Under the pieces are notes generated by a model that was not told where the DNA came from, ran no database searches, and saw only the letters and a program-made list of their open reading frames with translations. Positions 8,194 to 16,228 of a stretch of 57,879 bases of DNA are shown in pieces (positions within the stretch are counted from its first letter, which is position 1; every line of letters starts with the position of its first letter). The position numbers were made by a program, and so were the translations under genes. Source of the DNA: a virus. The stretch is from positions 1-57,879 of the IMG/VR virus record IMGVR_UViG_3300028571_002227; one strand, given 5' to 3'.

Positions 8194-8493
8194 ATGGATT
8201 TTGAAATTAAACCTTGGATAGAAAATATAACGGCAGAAGATATGCCAAATGATGATTTAAGATTTATCGCTGAAAAAGCAGGTCTAAAATCAGCACTTGC
8301 TCTTATTTTCTTTACCCCAGGACTTAATGTTTCCATCCCCAAAACAGCATTCAAGCAACTAAAAGACAAATATATTTTGAATAATTATAGTGGCGATAAA
8401 TACTCGATGAATGATTTATCCGTAAAATGTTCGGTTTCCCAAAGATATATTTACCGATTGATAAAAAACAAAATCAAACCCCAAAACCCTTAA
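8194..8493 (+). CDS. mor: Mor-type middle/late transcription activator
   Basis: This 99-residue protein matches Mor/C family layout: a helical N-terminal dimerisation part ending in a beta strand with GLNVSIPK, then a C-terminal HTH (about 69-93, SMNDLSVKCSVSQRYIYRLIKN). Mor activates the middle promoter in Mu and C the late promoters. Only one such gene is present here, so it may drive the divergent late region directly. AAGAGG precedes the start and a strong terminator follows. Confidence 0.82.
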   Translation: MDFEIKPWIENITAEDMPNDDLRFIAEKAGLKSALALIFFTPGLNVSIPKTAFKQLKDKYILNNYSGDKYSMNDLSVKCSVSQRYIYRLIKNKIKPQNP

Positions 8494-8519
8494 TTCCTAA
8501 CCACTCCAGACCATTAGTC

Positions 8520-8544
8520 GCCCTCTTATATGAGGGCTTTTTTT
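8520..8544 (+). terminator. Rho-independent terminator of the early operon
   Basis: A perfect stem GCCCTC-ttatat-GAGGGC is followed by seven T. It lies 26 bases after the mor stop codon and closes the rightward early transcription unit. Confidence 0.9.
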
Positions 8545-8607
8545 ACTCAATAAAATGCAATTTTTATGATAAGATAAAAGAAATTAATAAGGAGATAAAT
8601 ATTACAA

Positions 8608-8871
8608 ATGAAAGATTTATTAGAAAAATATATGGAACGAATTAGTTCATGGCAGTCTCAGGTTAAATCAGGTGAAATAAACAAATCAGCAGATTTCCCT
8701 GAAGATGAATTGAAGGAAATGATGAGTTTCTTTTCTGACCGTGAGAGTCCTTTAAATAGAATACATGCAAATTTAGACTCAATGCTTGATAACAGAGATA
8801 TTACAGAAATTGAGGCACACTTAGAAGATTGCTGGGTAATCCTGAATAACGCCTTAAAGCAGTATAAATAA
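8608..8871 (+). CDS. Hypothetical small acidic protein
   Basis: This 87-residue acidic, helical protein has an AAGGAG about 12 bases upstream of its start. It lies after the early terminator and so is transcribed separately. No motif recognised. It could be an accessory ('moron') gene of the prophage. Confidence 0.55.
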   Translation: MKDLLEKYMERISSWQSQVKSGEINKSADFPEDELKEMMSFFSDRESPLNRIHANLDSMLDNRDITEIEAHLEDCWVILNNALKQYK

Positions 8872-8969
8872 ATAGAGCTCCTCTGAGGAAGAGCTCGGTA
8901 GTTGTAAGATAAATCATGATTCATTTTAACCATGTTTTTTGGTTATAGCAAATTTGTTACAATTAAAAT

Positions 8970-9353
8970 CTATTTTGAAGTATTTTTAACTTCAATCTCG
9001 ATTAAGTGAGTTTCAAAATCATTGCCTAATGATTTACCCAACCATTCAAAAGCTCGTTTTAAATCGATGTCAGGGGCATTAGCAAGCCAAATAACTCCCT
9101 GGGCTTCTTGCAATGCACATTCAACTACAATGCAACCCAAGTCGTACTCATCGCTTTTTTCTTTGTCACATTTTACAAAAAATGTTTGCTCCAAGATTTC
9201 ATTCTTAACCGTAAATCCATCGTGAACCATTTGGACAGACTCATTAATCAAAGTAAGCCCAGTTTGTTTTAACACTTCAAGGTTATCTCTGACCCATTCT
9301 TCAAGCCCGTAATGCTCATCAAAGTTTGCCATAATAGTAATTTTTTGCTTCAT
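8970..9353 (-). CDS. Hypothetical protein, accessory region
   Basis: This 127-residue soluble protein starts MKQKITIMANFDEHYGLEEWV, with GAAAGGTG ahead of the ATG. It has no signal peptide, membrane segment or recognised motif. It is divergent from the radical-SAM gene. The 173-base gap between them is AT-rich and probably holds both promoters. Confidence 0.55.
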   Translation of the reverse strand: MKQKITIMANFDEHYGLEEWVRDNLEVLKQTGLTLINESVQMVHDGFTVKNEILEQTFFVKCDKEKSDEYDLGCIVVECALQEAQGVIWLANAPDIDLKRAFEWLGKSLGNDFETHLIEIEVKNTSK

Positions 9354-9526
9354 CTAAAACACCTTTCGTTAGTTCGTTTGGAGTTTAGCTTGTAAGTGCT
9401 TAAAAAAGTTTAAATATGTTGCTTTTATTAAGTTAAATATTAATTTTAATTTATTTATTTGTGTTTCTTGCATATTAAACTTACAATCATAGAATATTAT
9501 TTACTAAAATTATTTAAGGAGCTTTT

Positions 9527-10429
9527 TTGAATCAACGCAAAGAAAAAGGTGGCTTGCATTTATTTAATAGAAAATCGGGTACTCACATCTTGTTAGACGA
9601 ATTGAACTTTTCAGAAAATGAAATATCAAAGTCTCCTAGAACAATAAGTATAGCGGTTACAAATGTTTGCAATCTGAATTGCCCATTCTGTTATGCCCCC
9701 AAAAATCATAATTCACTACCACTCGATTTTTTAAAAAATGCAGTTAAAGAATTTGATAAATTAAAAGTTTTTGAAATAACGATAGGTGGCGGAGAGCCCT
9801 TCGCCTATCCTAATTTAGTCGAATTCTGCAAGTGGACATGGGAAAATACAAAATTAGGTATTAATATTACAACCAATGGTCAATTGTTAAATGAAAATAT
9901 TATTTCAGATTTAGAAGGTTATATTTCATCTATTCGTATATCTATAGAAGCGATAGGTGCGAAATATTCAAAAGTAAGAGGGGCGTCTTTTTCTAAAATC
10001 CAAGCAAGTATAAATTCATTAAAAGGAAAAATTCCAATGTCTATTAATTGCGTTGTCTTAAAAAATAATGTTGACAATTTGATTGAAGTAATAGAATTTG
10101 CAATGAAAAACTCTATTTATGATGTTTTAATTATTGCAGAACACAATAAAGGATTATCCGTATTGGATGAAAAAGAATTACACAAAATTGAAAATATTAT
10201 TCTTGAATATAAAGATAAGATCCAATTAACCTTAACTGATGAACTTGCAAAATTATTAGATATAAATATACTTTCCGATGGTGATACTGAAGAATATGGA
10301 TTTGCCCATCTTTCCTCGGATAAAAAAATAAAACAAAATTCATTTGCAATAGATGGAATAAAAATAAATGATATAAGTGATATAAAAGACGCATTCATTA
10401 AGTTATATAAAAATAAGGAGGTTGTATGA
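9527..10429 (+). CDS. Radical SAM enzyme of unknown substrate
   Basis: This 300-residue protein starts with TTG behind AAGGAG. The cluster-binding motif C48-x3-C52-x2-C55 (VCNLNCPFCYA) and the SAM-binding GGGEP (about 88-92) are intact, followed by a normal partial TIM barrel (TTNGQLL, SIRISIEA). There is no SPASM cysteine cluster at the C-terminus. Its 3' end overlaps the next gene (ATGA), so the pair is co-translated. It lies alone on the plus strand between early and late phage genes, typical of a moron. Possible roles are peptide modification or defence chemistry; the substrate cannot be read from the sequence. It is not viperin-like beyond the radical SAM core. Confidence 0.8.
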   Translation: MNQRKEKGGLHLFNRKSGTHILLDELNFSENEISKSPRTISIAVTNVCNLNCPFCYAPKNHNSLPLDFLKNAVKEFDKLKVFEITIGGGEPFAYPNLVEFCKWTWENTKLGINITTNGQLLNENIISDLEGYISSIRISIEAIGAKYSKVRGASFSKIQASINSLKGKIPMSINCVVLKNNVDNLIEVIEFAMKNSIYDVLIIAEHNKGLSVLDEKELHKIENIILEYKDKIQLTLTDELAKLLDINILSDGDTEEYGFAHLSSDKKIKQNSFAIDGIKINDISDIKDAFIKLYKNKEVV

Positions 10430-10791
10430 AAATTTGGAAAACATTTGCAGCTGAACATTCAGCTAAATTAAAAATTGTTGGTTCTTTTAAAACAGAAGAA
10501 GATTTAGAAAAAGTTAAGGAAATTATTGAAGCTTTTTTAGAAATTGATACGCATGAACAACCAACTAAAGAAGACTATTATACTGACAAAGTTATGGATA
10601 TTTTTAAAAAATATAATTTTTCAGTAGCTCCAGAAGATGTTAAGCATTTTAATCATTTACATAGTATAAATTACGATGATAATCAAATTGAAATATTTAC
10701 AGATGAACTAGAAATTCAAGGATTAATTAGCCTGATGATTCAAAAGGGAGCTAAAATTGAAATGTATAGTCAGCATAATTATCCAGGTTAA
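10426..10791 (+). CDS. Small partner protein of the radical SAM enzyme (DUF6375-like)
   Basis: This 121-residue protein overlaps the radical-SAM stop by 4 bases and has AAGGAGG 5 bases upstream. It starts MKIWKTFAAEHSAKLKIVG, which resembles, from memory, a small family called DUF6375; that match needs checking. The middle is acidic (VKEIIEAFLEIDTHEQPTKEDY) and the C-terminus reads as an alpha/beta sandwich. It could be the substrate, a recognition subunit or an immunity protein. Confidence 0.6.
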   Translation: MKIWKTFAAEHSAKLKIVGSFKTEEDLEKVKEIIEAFLEIDTHEQPTKEDYYTDKVMDIFKKYNFSVAPEDVKHFNHLHSINYDDNQIEIFTDELEIQGLISLMIQKGAKIEMYSQHNYPG

Positions 10792-10810
10792 TCATTGCGT
10801 TTAACGAATT

Positions 10811-11143
10811 TCAATAAAATAAAATTTCTTCAGTATATTTTTTTAATCTTTGAACATCTGACTTGAATTCATTCTCTGCGGCGGATGCGTTATGCCTGTA
10901 AGTGACATGGTGGCTGAGTCCGTTTGGTGTTTTCATTTCAGAATAAGGGATTGAATAAATTAGCTCCCATTTTTCATCTTTCAAAATATAAGCCCTTGCG
11001 TAGCATTGCATATCAAAGGAATCTGATTTGATTTCAAGTTTTATTTTTTTATTTTCCAATCCATAAATTTCTCTAAAATTTACGGACTGAGACCCTTTAT
11101 AAGTGATTTTTTCGATTGTTATTTCTTTTATTTTTTTTGACAT
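10811..11143 (-). CDS. Hypothetical protein in the repeat-flanked accessory array
   Basis: The chosen start (MSKKIKEITIEKI) follows AAGGAG within a repeated leader segment (11141-11213). An upstream in-frame ATG at 11170 lies inside that repeat and is less likely. About 110 residues, beta-rich, no recognised motif. It is convergent with the radical-SAM partner gene, separated by 19 bases. Confidence 0.55.
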   Translation of the reverse strand: MSKKIKEITIEKITYKGSQSVNFREIYGLENKKIKLEIKSDSFDMQCYARAYILKDEKWELIYSIPYSEMKTPNGLSHHVTYRHNASAAENEFKSDVQRLKKYTEEILFY

Positions 11144-11213
11144 GGCGTTCTCCTTAATCTCTCTATTCATGCGGGTTTAGGATTGGGGCAAATTGTGCCA
11201 CTAACCTCTTTTT
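11141..11213 (-). repeat. Intergenic repeat R1 (hairpin plus leader)
   Basis: Read on the minus strand it runs from directly after the stop of the 11214 gene to the ATG of the next gene: GAGGTTAGTGGCACAATTTG.., CCTAAACC, then AAGGAGAACGCC and ATG. About four fifths of the bases match R2 (11615-11686). The core GTGGCACAATTTGCCCC can fold into a small hairpin. Confidence 0.7.
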
Positions 11214-11420
11214 TTATTCTTCGACTGGGGCTATATTATCCATCGCTGTGTTATATTTTTTACCATTTTCATCAACGCAGGTGGCGAATGGAATATCAAC
11301 AGGACCATCGGAGTTCCAAAAGGTGTTATCCCAAGTATAAATAAGTAAACCTAATGATTTTTTTTCGTGATTATAAATCTTAGTACCATAAAGTAAATTG
11401 TTTTGATTTTTAAGTGTCAT
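11214..11420 (-). CDS. Hypothetical small protein in the repeat-flanked accessory array
   Basis: The start MTLKNQNNLLYGTKIYN is chosen because AAAGGAG precedes it; the ATG at 11444 has no such site. About 68 residues, with no recognised motif (..YNHEKKSLGLLIYTWDNTFW). A promoter-like segment shared with the 12502 gene lies upstream, and repeat R1 follows its stop. Confidence 0.55.
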   Translation of the reverse strand: MTLKNQNNLLYGTKIYNHEKKSLGLLIYTWDNTFWNSDGPVDIPFATCVDENGKKYNTAMDNIAPVEE

Positions 11421-11429
11421 AATTTTGTC

Positions 11430-11530
11430 TCCTTTGTTGTTCATCTACAATGACATTAATCCCTCTTCCCAATTGGAATTGGAAGTCATTGTGGCTATTC
11501 CGAATCATTCCTACACATTAGTTTTACTTG
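11430..11530 (-). promoter_or_regulatory. Repeated promoter-like segment A
   Basis: On the minus strand it shares CTAATGTGT..GAATGATTCGGAATAG and GAGGGATTAATGT-ATTGTA with the segment upstream of the DUF4268 gene (12515-12592). Conservation between two unrelated genes implies a common control site, perhaps for the Mor-type activator. Confidence 0.45.
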
Positions 11531-11614
11531 GTATCTTCAATTTTGTAATAGCATTTGTTTTACACTTCTGCCTTTATGCTTTTTAAAACTCAATTTTTAT
11601 TACATATTATTTAA

Positions 11615-11686
11615 CATAGTATTCTCCTTAAGCTCTTTATCCATGAAGGTTTAGGATGGGGGCAAATTGTGCCCACAACCTCTTTC
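11615..11686 (-). repeat. Intergenic repeat R2 with vestigial start
   Basis: It is the same unit as R1: a hairpin core (GTGGGCACAATTTGCCCCC), CCTAAACC, CATGGATAAAGAG and AAGGAGAATACT-ATG. Here the ATG opens only a 5-codon frame (MLNNM-stop), so the leader has lost its gene. It directly follows the stop of the DUF4268 gene. Confidence 0.65.
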
Positions 11687-12502
11687 TTATAAATACTTTG
11701 TAAATGTACTTTTAAAATCTTCCGCCGTTCTGATTTGGTCTTTTATTGCGGATCCCCAATTTTCCTCATTGGTAATATCAATAGAATAAACTTTTCTTAT
11801 TCTGCTTGATTTTTTACCTTTGAGTTCCTGCCAATCAAGCTCTCCAAGTTGTTTCTCGATTTTTTCTTTTGATTTTTCTAATGAGTAAAATATTTCTTTA
11901 TTGTTGTTAATCAATAATTCGCAGCCGACGCAGTTTTGTTGAGTATTAATTGTTAATTGGATTGAAACTCCTGCCTTGCCTATCGGAATATATTGCCAAT
12001 GTTGGGAAGCAGGTTTTACCTGCAAATCACTTTCTAATTTGTCGCAAATTTCAAAATATTTTGTCCAATAATTTAATTGAAGTTGTTTTGTATCGGTTTC
12101 GGAATTCCGTTTCGCAGTCTTGTGAGGTTGGGCAAGCGTTTCAAATGCCATTTTATTGCCATTTAAATAGGCTTTGAATAAGAAAATGCCACAACCTTTT
12201 ACTAAAAATAAATTTAAACTTTTAATACTTTGAACCAAGTTTTCTTTTTCGTTTGCAACAATCCAAACAATAAACGGCGGTTGCTTGTATTTTTGAATTT
12301 CAGCTAACGTATTGACAAACGTATCTGCACTTTGAGTTAATTCTGCCACTGTAGCAATAACTTTGCCGTCTGCTTGAGGATAATCAGCTAATGTTCTAAT
12401 AATGTCACCTTTGTTACAGTCTCTAACAAAATCTTCAAAGTTTTTTCGACTTTTGAATGCCTGCTCTGCGGTGAGGGATAATGTTTCTGTGCTTTTGTCC
12501 AT
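11687..12502 (-). CDS. DUF4268-domain protein
   Basis: This 271-residue protein has a C-terminal half (about 143-265; LNYWTKYFEICDKLES.., ASQHWQYIPIGKAGVSIQL, a long helix, IRKVYSIDI, then W and a terminal helix) matching my memory of DUF4268, a domain often fused to nuclease domains in defence or phage contexts. The N-terminal part (about 1-125) is alpha/beta and could be a diverged nuclease-like fold, but I see no clear PD-(D/E)xK set. GGAG precedes the start. Repeats R2 and R3 and promoter-like segment B flank it, as for an exchangeable cassette. Confidence 0.65.
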   Translation of the reverse strand: MDKSTETLSLTAEQAFKSRKNFEDFVRDCNKGDIIRTLADYPQADGKVIATVAELTQSADTFVNTLAEIQKYKQPPFIVWIVANEKENLVQSIKSLNLFLVKGCGIFLFKAYLNGNKMAFETLAQPHKTAKRNSETDTKQLQLNYWTKYFEICDKLESDLQVKPASQHWQYIPIGKAGVSIQLTINTQQNCVGCELLINNNKEIFYSLEKSKEKIEKQLGELDWQELKGKKSSRIRKVYSIDITNEENWGSAIKDQIRTAEDFKSTFTKYL

Positions 12503-12514
12503 AATTATTCTCCT

Positions 12515-12592
12515 ATTATTTGTACAATCACATTAATCCCTCGTAGCATTGCAGATTGGAACTTGTTTTAACTATTCCGTATCATTCAGACA
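12515..12592 (-). promoter_or_regulatory. Repeated promoter-like segment B
   Basis: It is the counterpart of segment A: on the minus strand ATTGTGTCTGAATGATACGG-AATAG, then GAGGGATTAATGTGATTGTA, ending just before the ribosome binding site of the DUF4268 gene. Confidence 0.45.
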
Positions 12593-12612
12593 CAATAATT
12601 TGCTCTAATTCA

Positions 12613-12665
12613 CCTGTTTTAGGCTGTTTTGGTTAGTGGTACAATTTACCACTAACCTCTTTTTA
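12613..12665 (-). repeat. Intergenic repeat R3 with strong hairpin
   Basis: A perfect 10-bp hairpin GGTTAGTGGT-acaatt-ACCACTAACC-type stem lies at 12631-12656, followed on the plus strand by TCTTTTTATT. It is a diverged copy of R1/R2 and directly follows the stop of the 12666 gene. With T on the plus side it would terminate rightward transcription best; it may act in both directions. Confidence 0.6.
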
Positions 12666-12911
12666 TTAATCCGTTTTATTAAATTGTTTAATCAATGAAT
12701 TTAATTTGTGTATGTCAAATTTAGACATCAAACTTTGATACTTGAGGGCAATTTGAATAATTTGTTCTGCAATATCTGCAGCTTTTTTTAAATCTCTTTT
12801 GTCATCAATAATCTCAGTTTCATCCTGATTTTCAGTTTTTACTCTTTTATAACTGAAAAATTGAGCTAAACAATTTAATAACGCCTGAACGCTTGCTTGA
12901 ATTCCGAACAT
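12666..12911 (-). CDS. Hypothetical small phage protein
   Basis: This 81-residue protein starts MFGIQASVQALLNCLAQFFSY behind AGGAGG. The N-terminus is amphipathic or weakly hydrophobic, followed by a charged helical region. It lies downstream of the amidase in the leftward late operon, so a lysis-accessory role is possible but not shown. Confidence 0.55.
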   Translation of the reverse strand: MFGIQASVQALLNCLAQFFSYKRVKTENQDETEIIDDKRDLKKAADIAEQIIQIALKYQSLMSKFDIHKLNSLIKQFNKTD

Positions 12912-12919
12912 TTTTCCTC

Positions 12920-13201
12920 CTATGCTCTAAGTTTTTCGACAAAACCAAGCAAAGAATTCGCAAAAGTTTCGAGTGCTGAAACTCCTTGATTAAAACAATA
13001 ATTATCAAGCTCATTCGGTGTTTCTTTAATTTTAGCTTTGAGCTTAAATAAACTGTCTATTGTAGGTTGAGTGTACTTTGCAAGATTTTCATAAAGCAGC
13101 GTAATTGTTTTTGGCACTTGTTGTTTGACTAAGTTTTCAACAAAAGGCTTAATTGCGGCCCATAACTCGTTAAGATTTTTCCATTTTGAAAATAATGTCA
13201 T
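12920..13201 (-). CDS. Hypothetical phage protein near the lysis gene
   Basis: This 93-residue, largely helical protein (LWAAIKPFVENLVKQQVPK..) starts after AAAGGAAA. No clear transmembrane segment. It sits between the amidase and the 12666 gene in the late operon. Function unknown. Confidence 0.55.
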   Translation of the reverse strand: MTLFSKWKNLNELWAAIKPFVENLVKQQVPKTITLLYENLAKYTQPTIDSLFKLKAKIKETPNELDNYCFNQGVSALETFANSLLGFVEKLRA

Positions 13202-13216
13202 AAGTTTTTCCTTTCT

Positions 13217-13732
13217 TTAAACTGTAACTTTTCCATTTTTGATTTGTATAATGTACCAATCAATTTTATTCCTGAGGTAATCACCCCCTTTTTCAACTGC
13301 TATATTCGGTAAGAACTGAAAGTAAGTAAAATCAATCTTTCCATAGCTTGTAGTTTTTGGATGTTTTTGTCCAAACTCATGATGCGTAAACACAGTCTCA
13401 GGTGAAACCTTAATTCCGTATTTAATGCAAAGTTCTGCCGCCAACTTGCAGAAAGCTTCAATCTGAACTTTTGTAAGAGGGTAAGCAGTCTTTTTATCTT
13501 TTAAATTAAATCCCGCCATTCCGAGTGCAGACAAACCTATACAACCTGTATTACCGCCTCCGCAATGCATTGCATATTGATTAGGCTTGCAGATTATGTT
13601 GCATTCAGGCTTAAAATGCCCCGGATAGACTTTCCCATCCTTATCAACCAAAAAGTGGTAGGCTTTAAAATCGACCTCGCAAGGGTAAGATGCTCCGGCG
13701 CTCCAGTGTAAACAAATTTTAGTTAATGACAT
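13217..13732 (-). CDS. Endolysin: N-acetylmuramoyl-L-alanine amidase
   Basis: This 171-residue protein has the Amidase_2/PGRP fold. LHWSAG (first zinc histidine), AYHFLVDKDGKVYPG, the Gly-rich CGGGNTGCIGLSALG and THHEFGQ are visible, and the KTTSYGKIDF segment carries the C-terminal ligand region. It cleaves the amide bond between MurNAc and the stem peptide during lysis. The start MSLTKICLHW follows GAGGTGGG; longer versions read into the preceding gene. It overlaps the tail-fibre-assembly gene by 14 bases. No signal peptide, so it should need a holin. Confidence 0.85.
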   Translation of the reverse strand: MSLTKICLHWSAGASYPCEVDFKAYHFLVDKDGKVYPGHFKPECNIICKPNQYAMHCGGGNTGCIGLSALGMAGFNLKDKKTAYPLTKVQIEAFCKLAAELCIKYGIKVSPETVFTHHEFGQKHPKTTSYGKIDFTYFQFLPNIAVEKGGDYLRNKIDWYIIQIKNGKVTV

Positions 13733-14036
13733 AATTTCCCACCTCATTTCTGGCATTTTGCCGTTGTTGTAGTAGTTCCAAATATTCATCTTTAGAGAGC
13801 GTTGTTGCAATGCTTAGAGCAAGTTGGTCTTGATGTCTAAGCACTTTCCAATCTGTTGATTTTAGAAGCTCCAAACCTTCTGATGAACTTGTTTTCCCTA
13901 AAAGTTCATCAATGTTTAAAACCCATTCACCATTTGTATAAATCGCATTTTCATGTGGGCGAACAGGAACAATGATGTCATTTAGCAACACCGTTTCCGT
14001 AAAAATATATTCACCGTTTCTAATAACTGATTCCAT
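13719..14036 (-). CDS. Tail fibre assembly protein-like
   Basis: This 105-residue protein ends STDWKVLRHQDQLALS..LSKDEYLELLQQRQNARNEV, the usual C-terminal signature of phage tail-fibre assembly chaperones. Its position directly after the fibre gene is the standard location. It likely helps trimerisation or attachment of the 14036-16216 fibre. Confidence 0.65.
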   Translation of the reverse strand: MESVIRNGEYIFTETVLLNDIIVPVRPHENAIYTNGEWVLNIDELLGKTSSSEGLELLKSTDWKVLRHQDQLALSIATTLSKDEYLELLQQRQNARNEVGNYVIN

Positions 14037-16216
14037 TAAAAGCTCCTTTCAATTTGCAACACTAGTGAGGCATTGCTTGTTATTGTTCGATTTACGCCGT
14101 TATAATCTTTGTATTGCATCAAGTTTCCGGGCGTTCTGACGTAAAACAAGCAGTCATCGACATAAAAGCCATAGTTACTGACCTCAAAGCTATAATCTAT
14201 AACTGAATGAACGCACCACGGCATAATGAAGCCGTTTGCAATATCTTTTATCCAGGCGTTTATTTTTACATTTTTGTAATCGTGTCCGAGGTTGTGAGAA
14301 AAAGCGTAGGTTGAATTTATTCCCAAGAATATTTCTTCACTGATATATTTACTTTCTGGTGCATAGCATTGAACCTCTTTTACAAAGTTATGCTCTGTTT
14401 TAATTCTTCCGATGAAATTAATTTCTTTTTCTTCATATTGTTTGCTTACGGAATTGTATAAATAGAACTTGTTTTCAGGTATAACAAAACAGTAGGCAAG
14501 TTCAAACATCTCAAATCTTGCAACTTGAGCATTAAGTCCCGGATTTTCTAACTCAGTTATTTCAAGCTGAAACTTTGAACAATTTTCTATTGCTTCAGCA
14601 TCAAAATATCGAACTTGATTTGCAGTCCATCCGGTTTGATTTGTGATTTTTGCAAGGATTATCCATTCAGTACCGTTAAAGCCTTTGATATATCCGTTTT
14701 TAACACATCCGGTAGGTCCATCAATAGAAGCCGTAATCCCAAAGCGTGCCATCTTTCTAAAAGTTGGGAAATCGAACTGCAACCATTGATTATTTCCAAC
14801 TACTAGTGCCAACCACTTTGAAGTCAAGTTGCTGTCATAAGCAGAACAAGCGGGGTATCCGCCATAGCAAGTGCTTGCAGAGCATAAATAATTATGTTTA
14901 AATTCAGTGCTCGTAGTATTTGAAATCATTGACGGTACAGAATTTCTTGCAGAATGTTTTTGTCGCTTTGTCGTATAAACAGGTTGGGCGGTTGTTACAA
15001 CAGGCTTAACCTCTCCATTTTCCTGTTTTTCAATACCTATGTACATCATCGAATTGTTTAACAAATTTTCGAGCATAAACGAGTCGGCAATGGCACGCAT
15101 TTCGTTTGTTTTACCTTTTAGGCTCATACCTTTTCCATTATTCAATAGTAAAGGTTTTGCCACGGATAACTCTATTTTTGCAGTCATTGGGGCATAGTCA
15201 TTTTGGGCTTCATAAAATTGGAGCATCCCAATTGCAACATACGTACCGCCACTAATTGCCGTAATGTTTATTCTGTAATACTTGAATTTTGCAGAGTAAT
15301 TGAGGGCGAAGTACCTCATTTCATTTTGACACCAGTCGCAAACATTGACATAATCTCCTAGCAATTCCCAGTTTGTGTCATCATTACTGCCTTCTATTTT
15401 AAAGTCACGAGGCGAAGATGCTGGTGCATCCGTCCCATTTCTTGCAGTTATAGAAAACCCTACAACCTTTGGAGTTCTGGCTAAAAATTGAGCTTTCAAC
15501 CATCCTGTCGGGACTCCGCTTGTGGTTAGCCAGCCGAGAGCATCAACATTTGTACCCCTAAACGCACTTTGAGGAAGATAGGATGCACTGTATGAAGAAC
15601 TTCCAGTTATAAAACAAACGTCGGATGGATTAACTGTCATTGCAGGGATTATTCCGCCTGTAAATTCTATTTTTTTAATAAAATCTGCTCTACCGTTATC
15701 ATTCTTCGGGCAATCTAAAATACATTGGGATAAAAATGAATTTGTATGTTCTTCTTTTTTAGTAAAATAATTTATTTCTTTGACATTATCGCCATTAAAA
15801 TAATAAATTCCGATATCGCCTGCAAAACAGAGCTTATCGACATTATTTTGTAAAATTAGATTGACACTATTTCTCAACATTCGTGATTGAGAAAATTCAA
15901 GAATTACAATTCCACTTTGAAGCCCCACAATTTGTGATATTGAGGATGTTCCGTTAATTATAAAATAGTTTGTTTCATTTGTTAGAGTTAATATTTCTGT
16001 TCCACAGTTTATTTCAACGGGCTTGTTTAATTGCAAGGCACCTGTCAAAACCCCGCCTGATTTATCAAGATGGGTTCCAATTGTGTTTTGAATAGTTGAA
16101 ATTTTTTCTTCGTGTTCGTTATTTGATATTCTCAAGTTCTCAAAATTCTGATTAACTTGTGCGGACCTCGCTTTTTCGCCAGAGTTAAATTGTATTAATT
16201 CGTTAATAGTTGTCAT
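14036..16216 (-). CDS. Receptor-binding tail fibre with two discoidin-like regions
   Basis: This 726-residue protein has an N-terminal helical tail-attachment part (INELIQFNSGEKARSAQVNQNFENLR). It then has two beta-rich regions resembling F5/8 type C carbohydrate-binding modules, at about 200-335 (SAFRGTNVDALGWLTT.. to FYEAQ) and about 420-575 (YPACSAYDSNLTSKWLAL.. to RFEMFEL). These would bind sugars on the host surface. AAGGAG precedes the start, and the fibre-assembly gene follows with a 1-base overlap. No inversion sites were seen within it. Confidence 0.78.
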   Translation of the reverse strand: MTTINELIQFNSGEKARSAQVNQNFENLRISNNEHEEKISTIQNTIGTHLDKSGGVLTGALQLNKPVEINCGTEILTLTNETNYFIINGTSSISQIVGLQSGIVILEFSQSRMLRNSVNLILQNNVDKLCFAGDIGIYYFNGDNVKEINYFTKKEEHTNSFLSQCILDCPKNDNGRADFIKKIEFTGGIIPAMTVNPSDVCFITGSSSYSASYLPQSAFRGTNVDALGWLTTSGVPTGWLKAQFLARTPKVVGFSITARNGTDAPASSPRDFKIEGSNDDTNWELLGDYVNVCDWCQNEMRYFALNYSAKFKYYRINITAISGGTYVAIGMLQFYEAQNDYAPMTAKIELSVAKPLLLNNGKGMSLKGKTNEMRAIADSFMLENLLNNSMMYIGIEKQENGEVKPVVTTAQPVYTTKRQKHSARNSVPSMISNTTSTEFKHNYLCSASTCYGGYPACSAYDSNLTSKWLALVVGNNQWLQFDFPTFRKMARFGITASIDGPTGCVKNGYIKGFNGTEWIILAKITNQTGWTANQVRYFDAEAIENCSKFQLEITELENPGLNAQVARFEMFELAYCFVIPENKFYLYNSVSKQYEEKEINFIGRIKTEHNFVKEVQCYAPESKYISEEIFLGINSTYAFSHNLGHDYKNVKINAWIKDIANGFIMPWCVHSVIDYSFEVSNYGFYVDDCLFYVRTPGNLMQYKDYNGVNRTITSNASLVLQIERSF

Positions 16217-16228
16217 ATTTTAGTCTCC

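Noticed and set aside
8876-8898. GAGCTC..GAGCTC repeat as a terminator.
   Set aside because: Imperfect stem and no T-run on either side.
9527-10429. Viperin-type antiviral nucleotide-forming enzyme.
   Set aside because: Only the general radical SAM core is shared; the partner gene and C-terminal sequence do not fit prokaryotic viperins.
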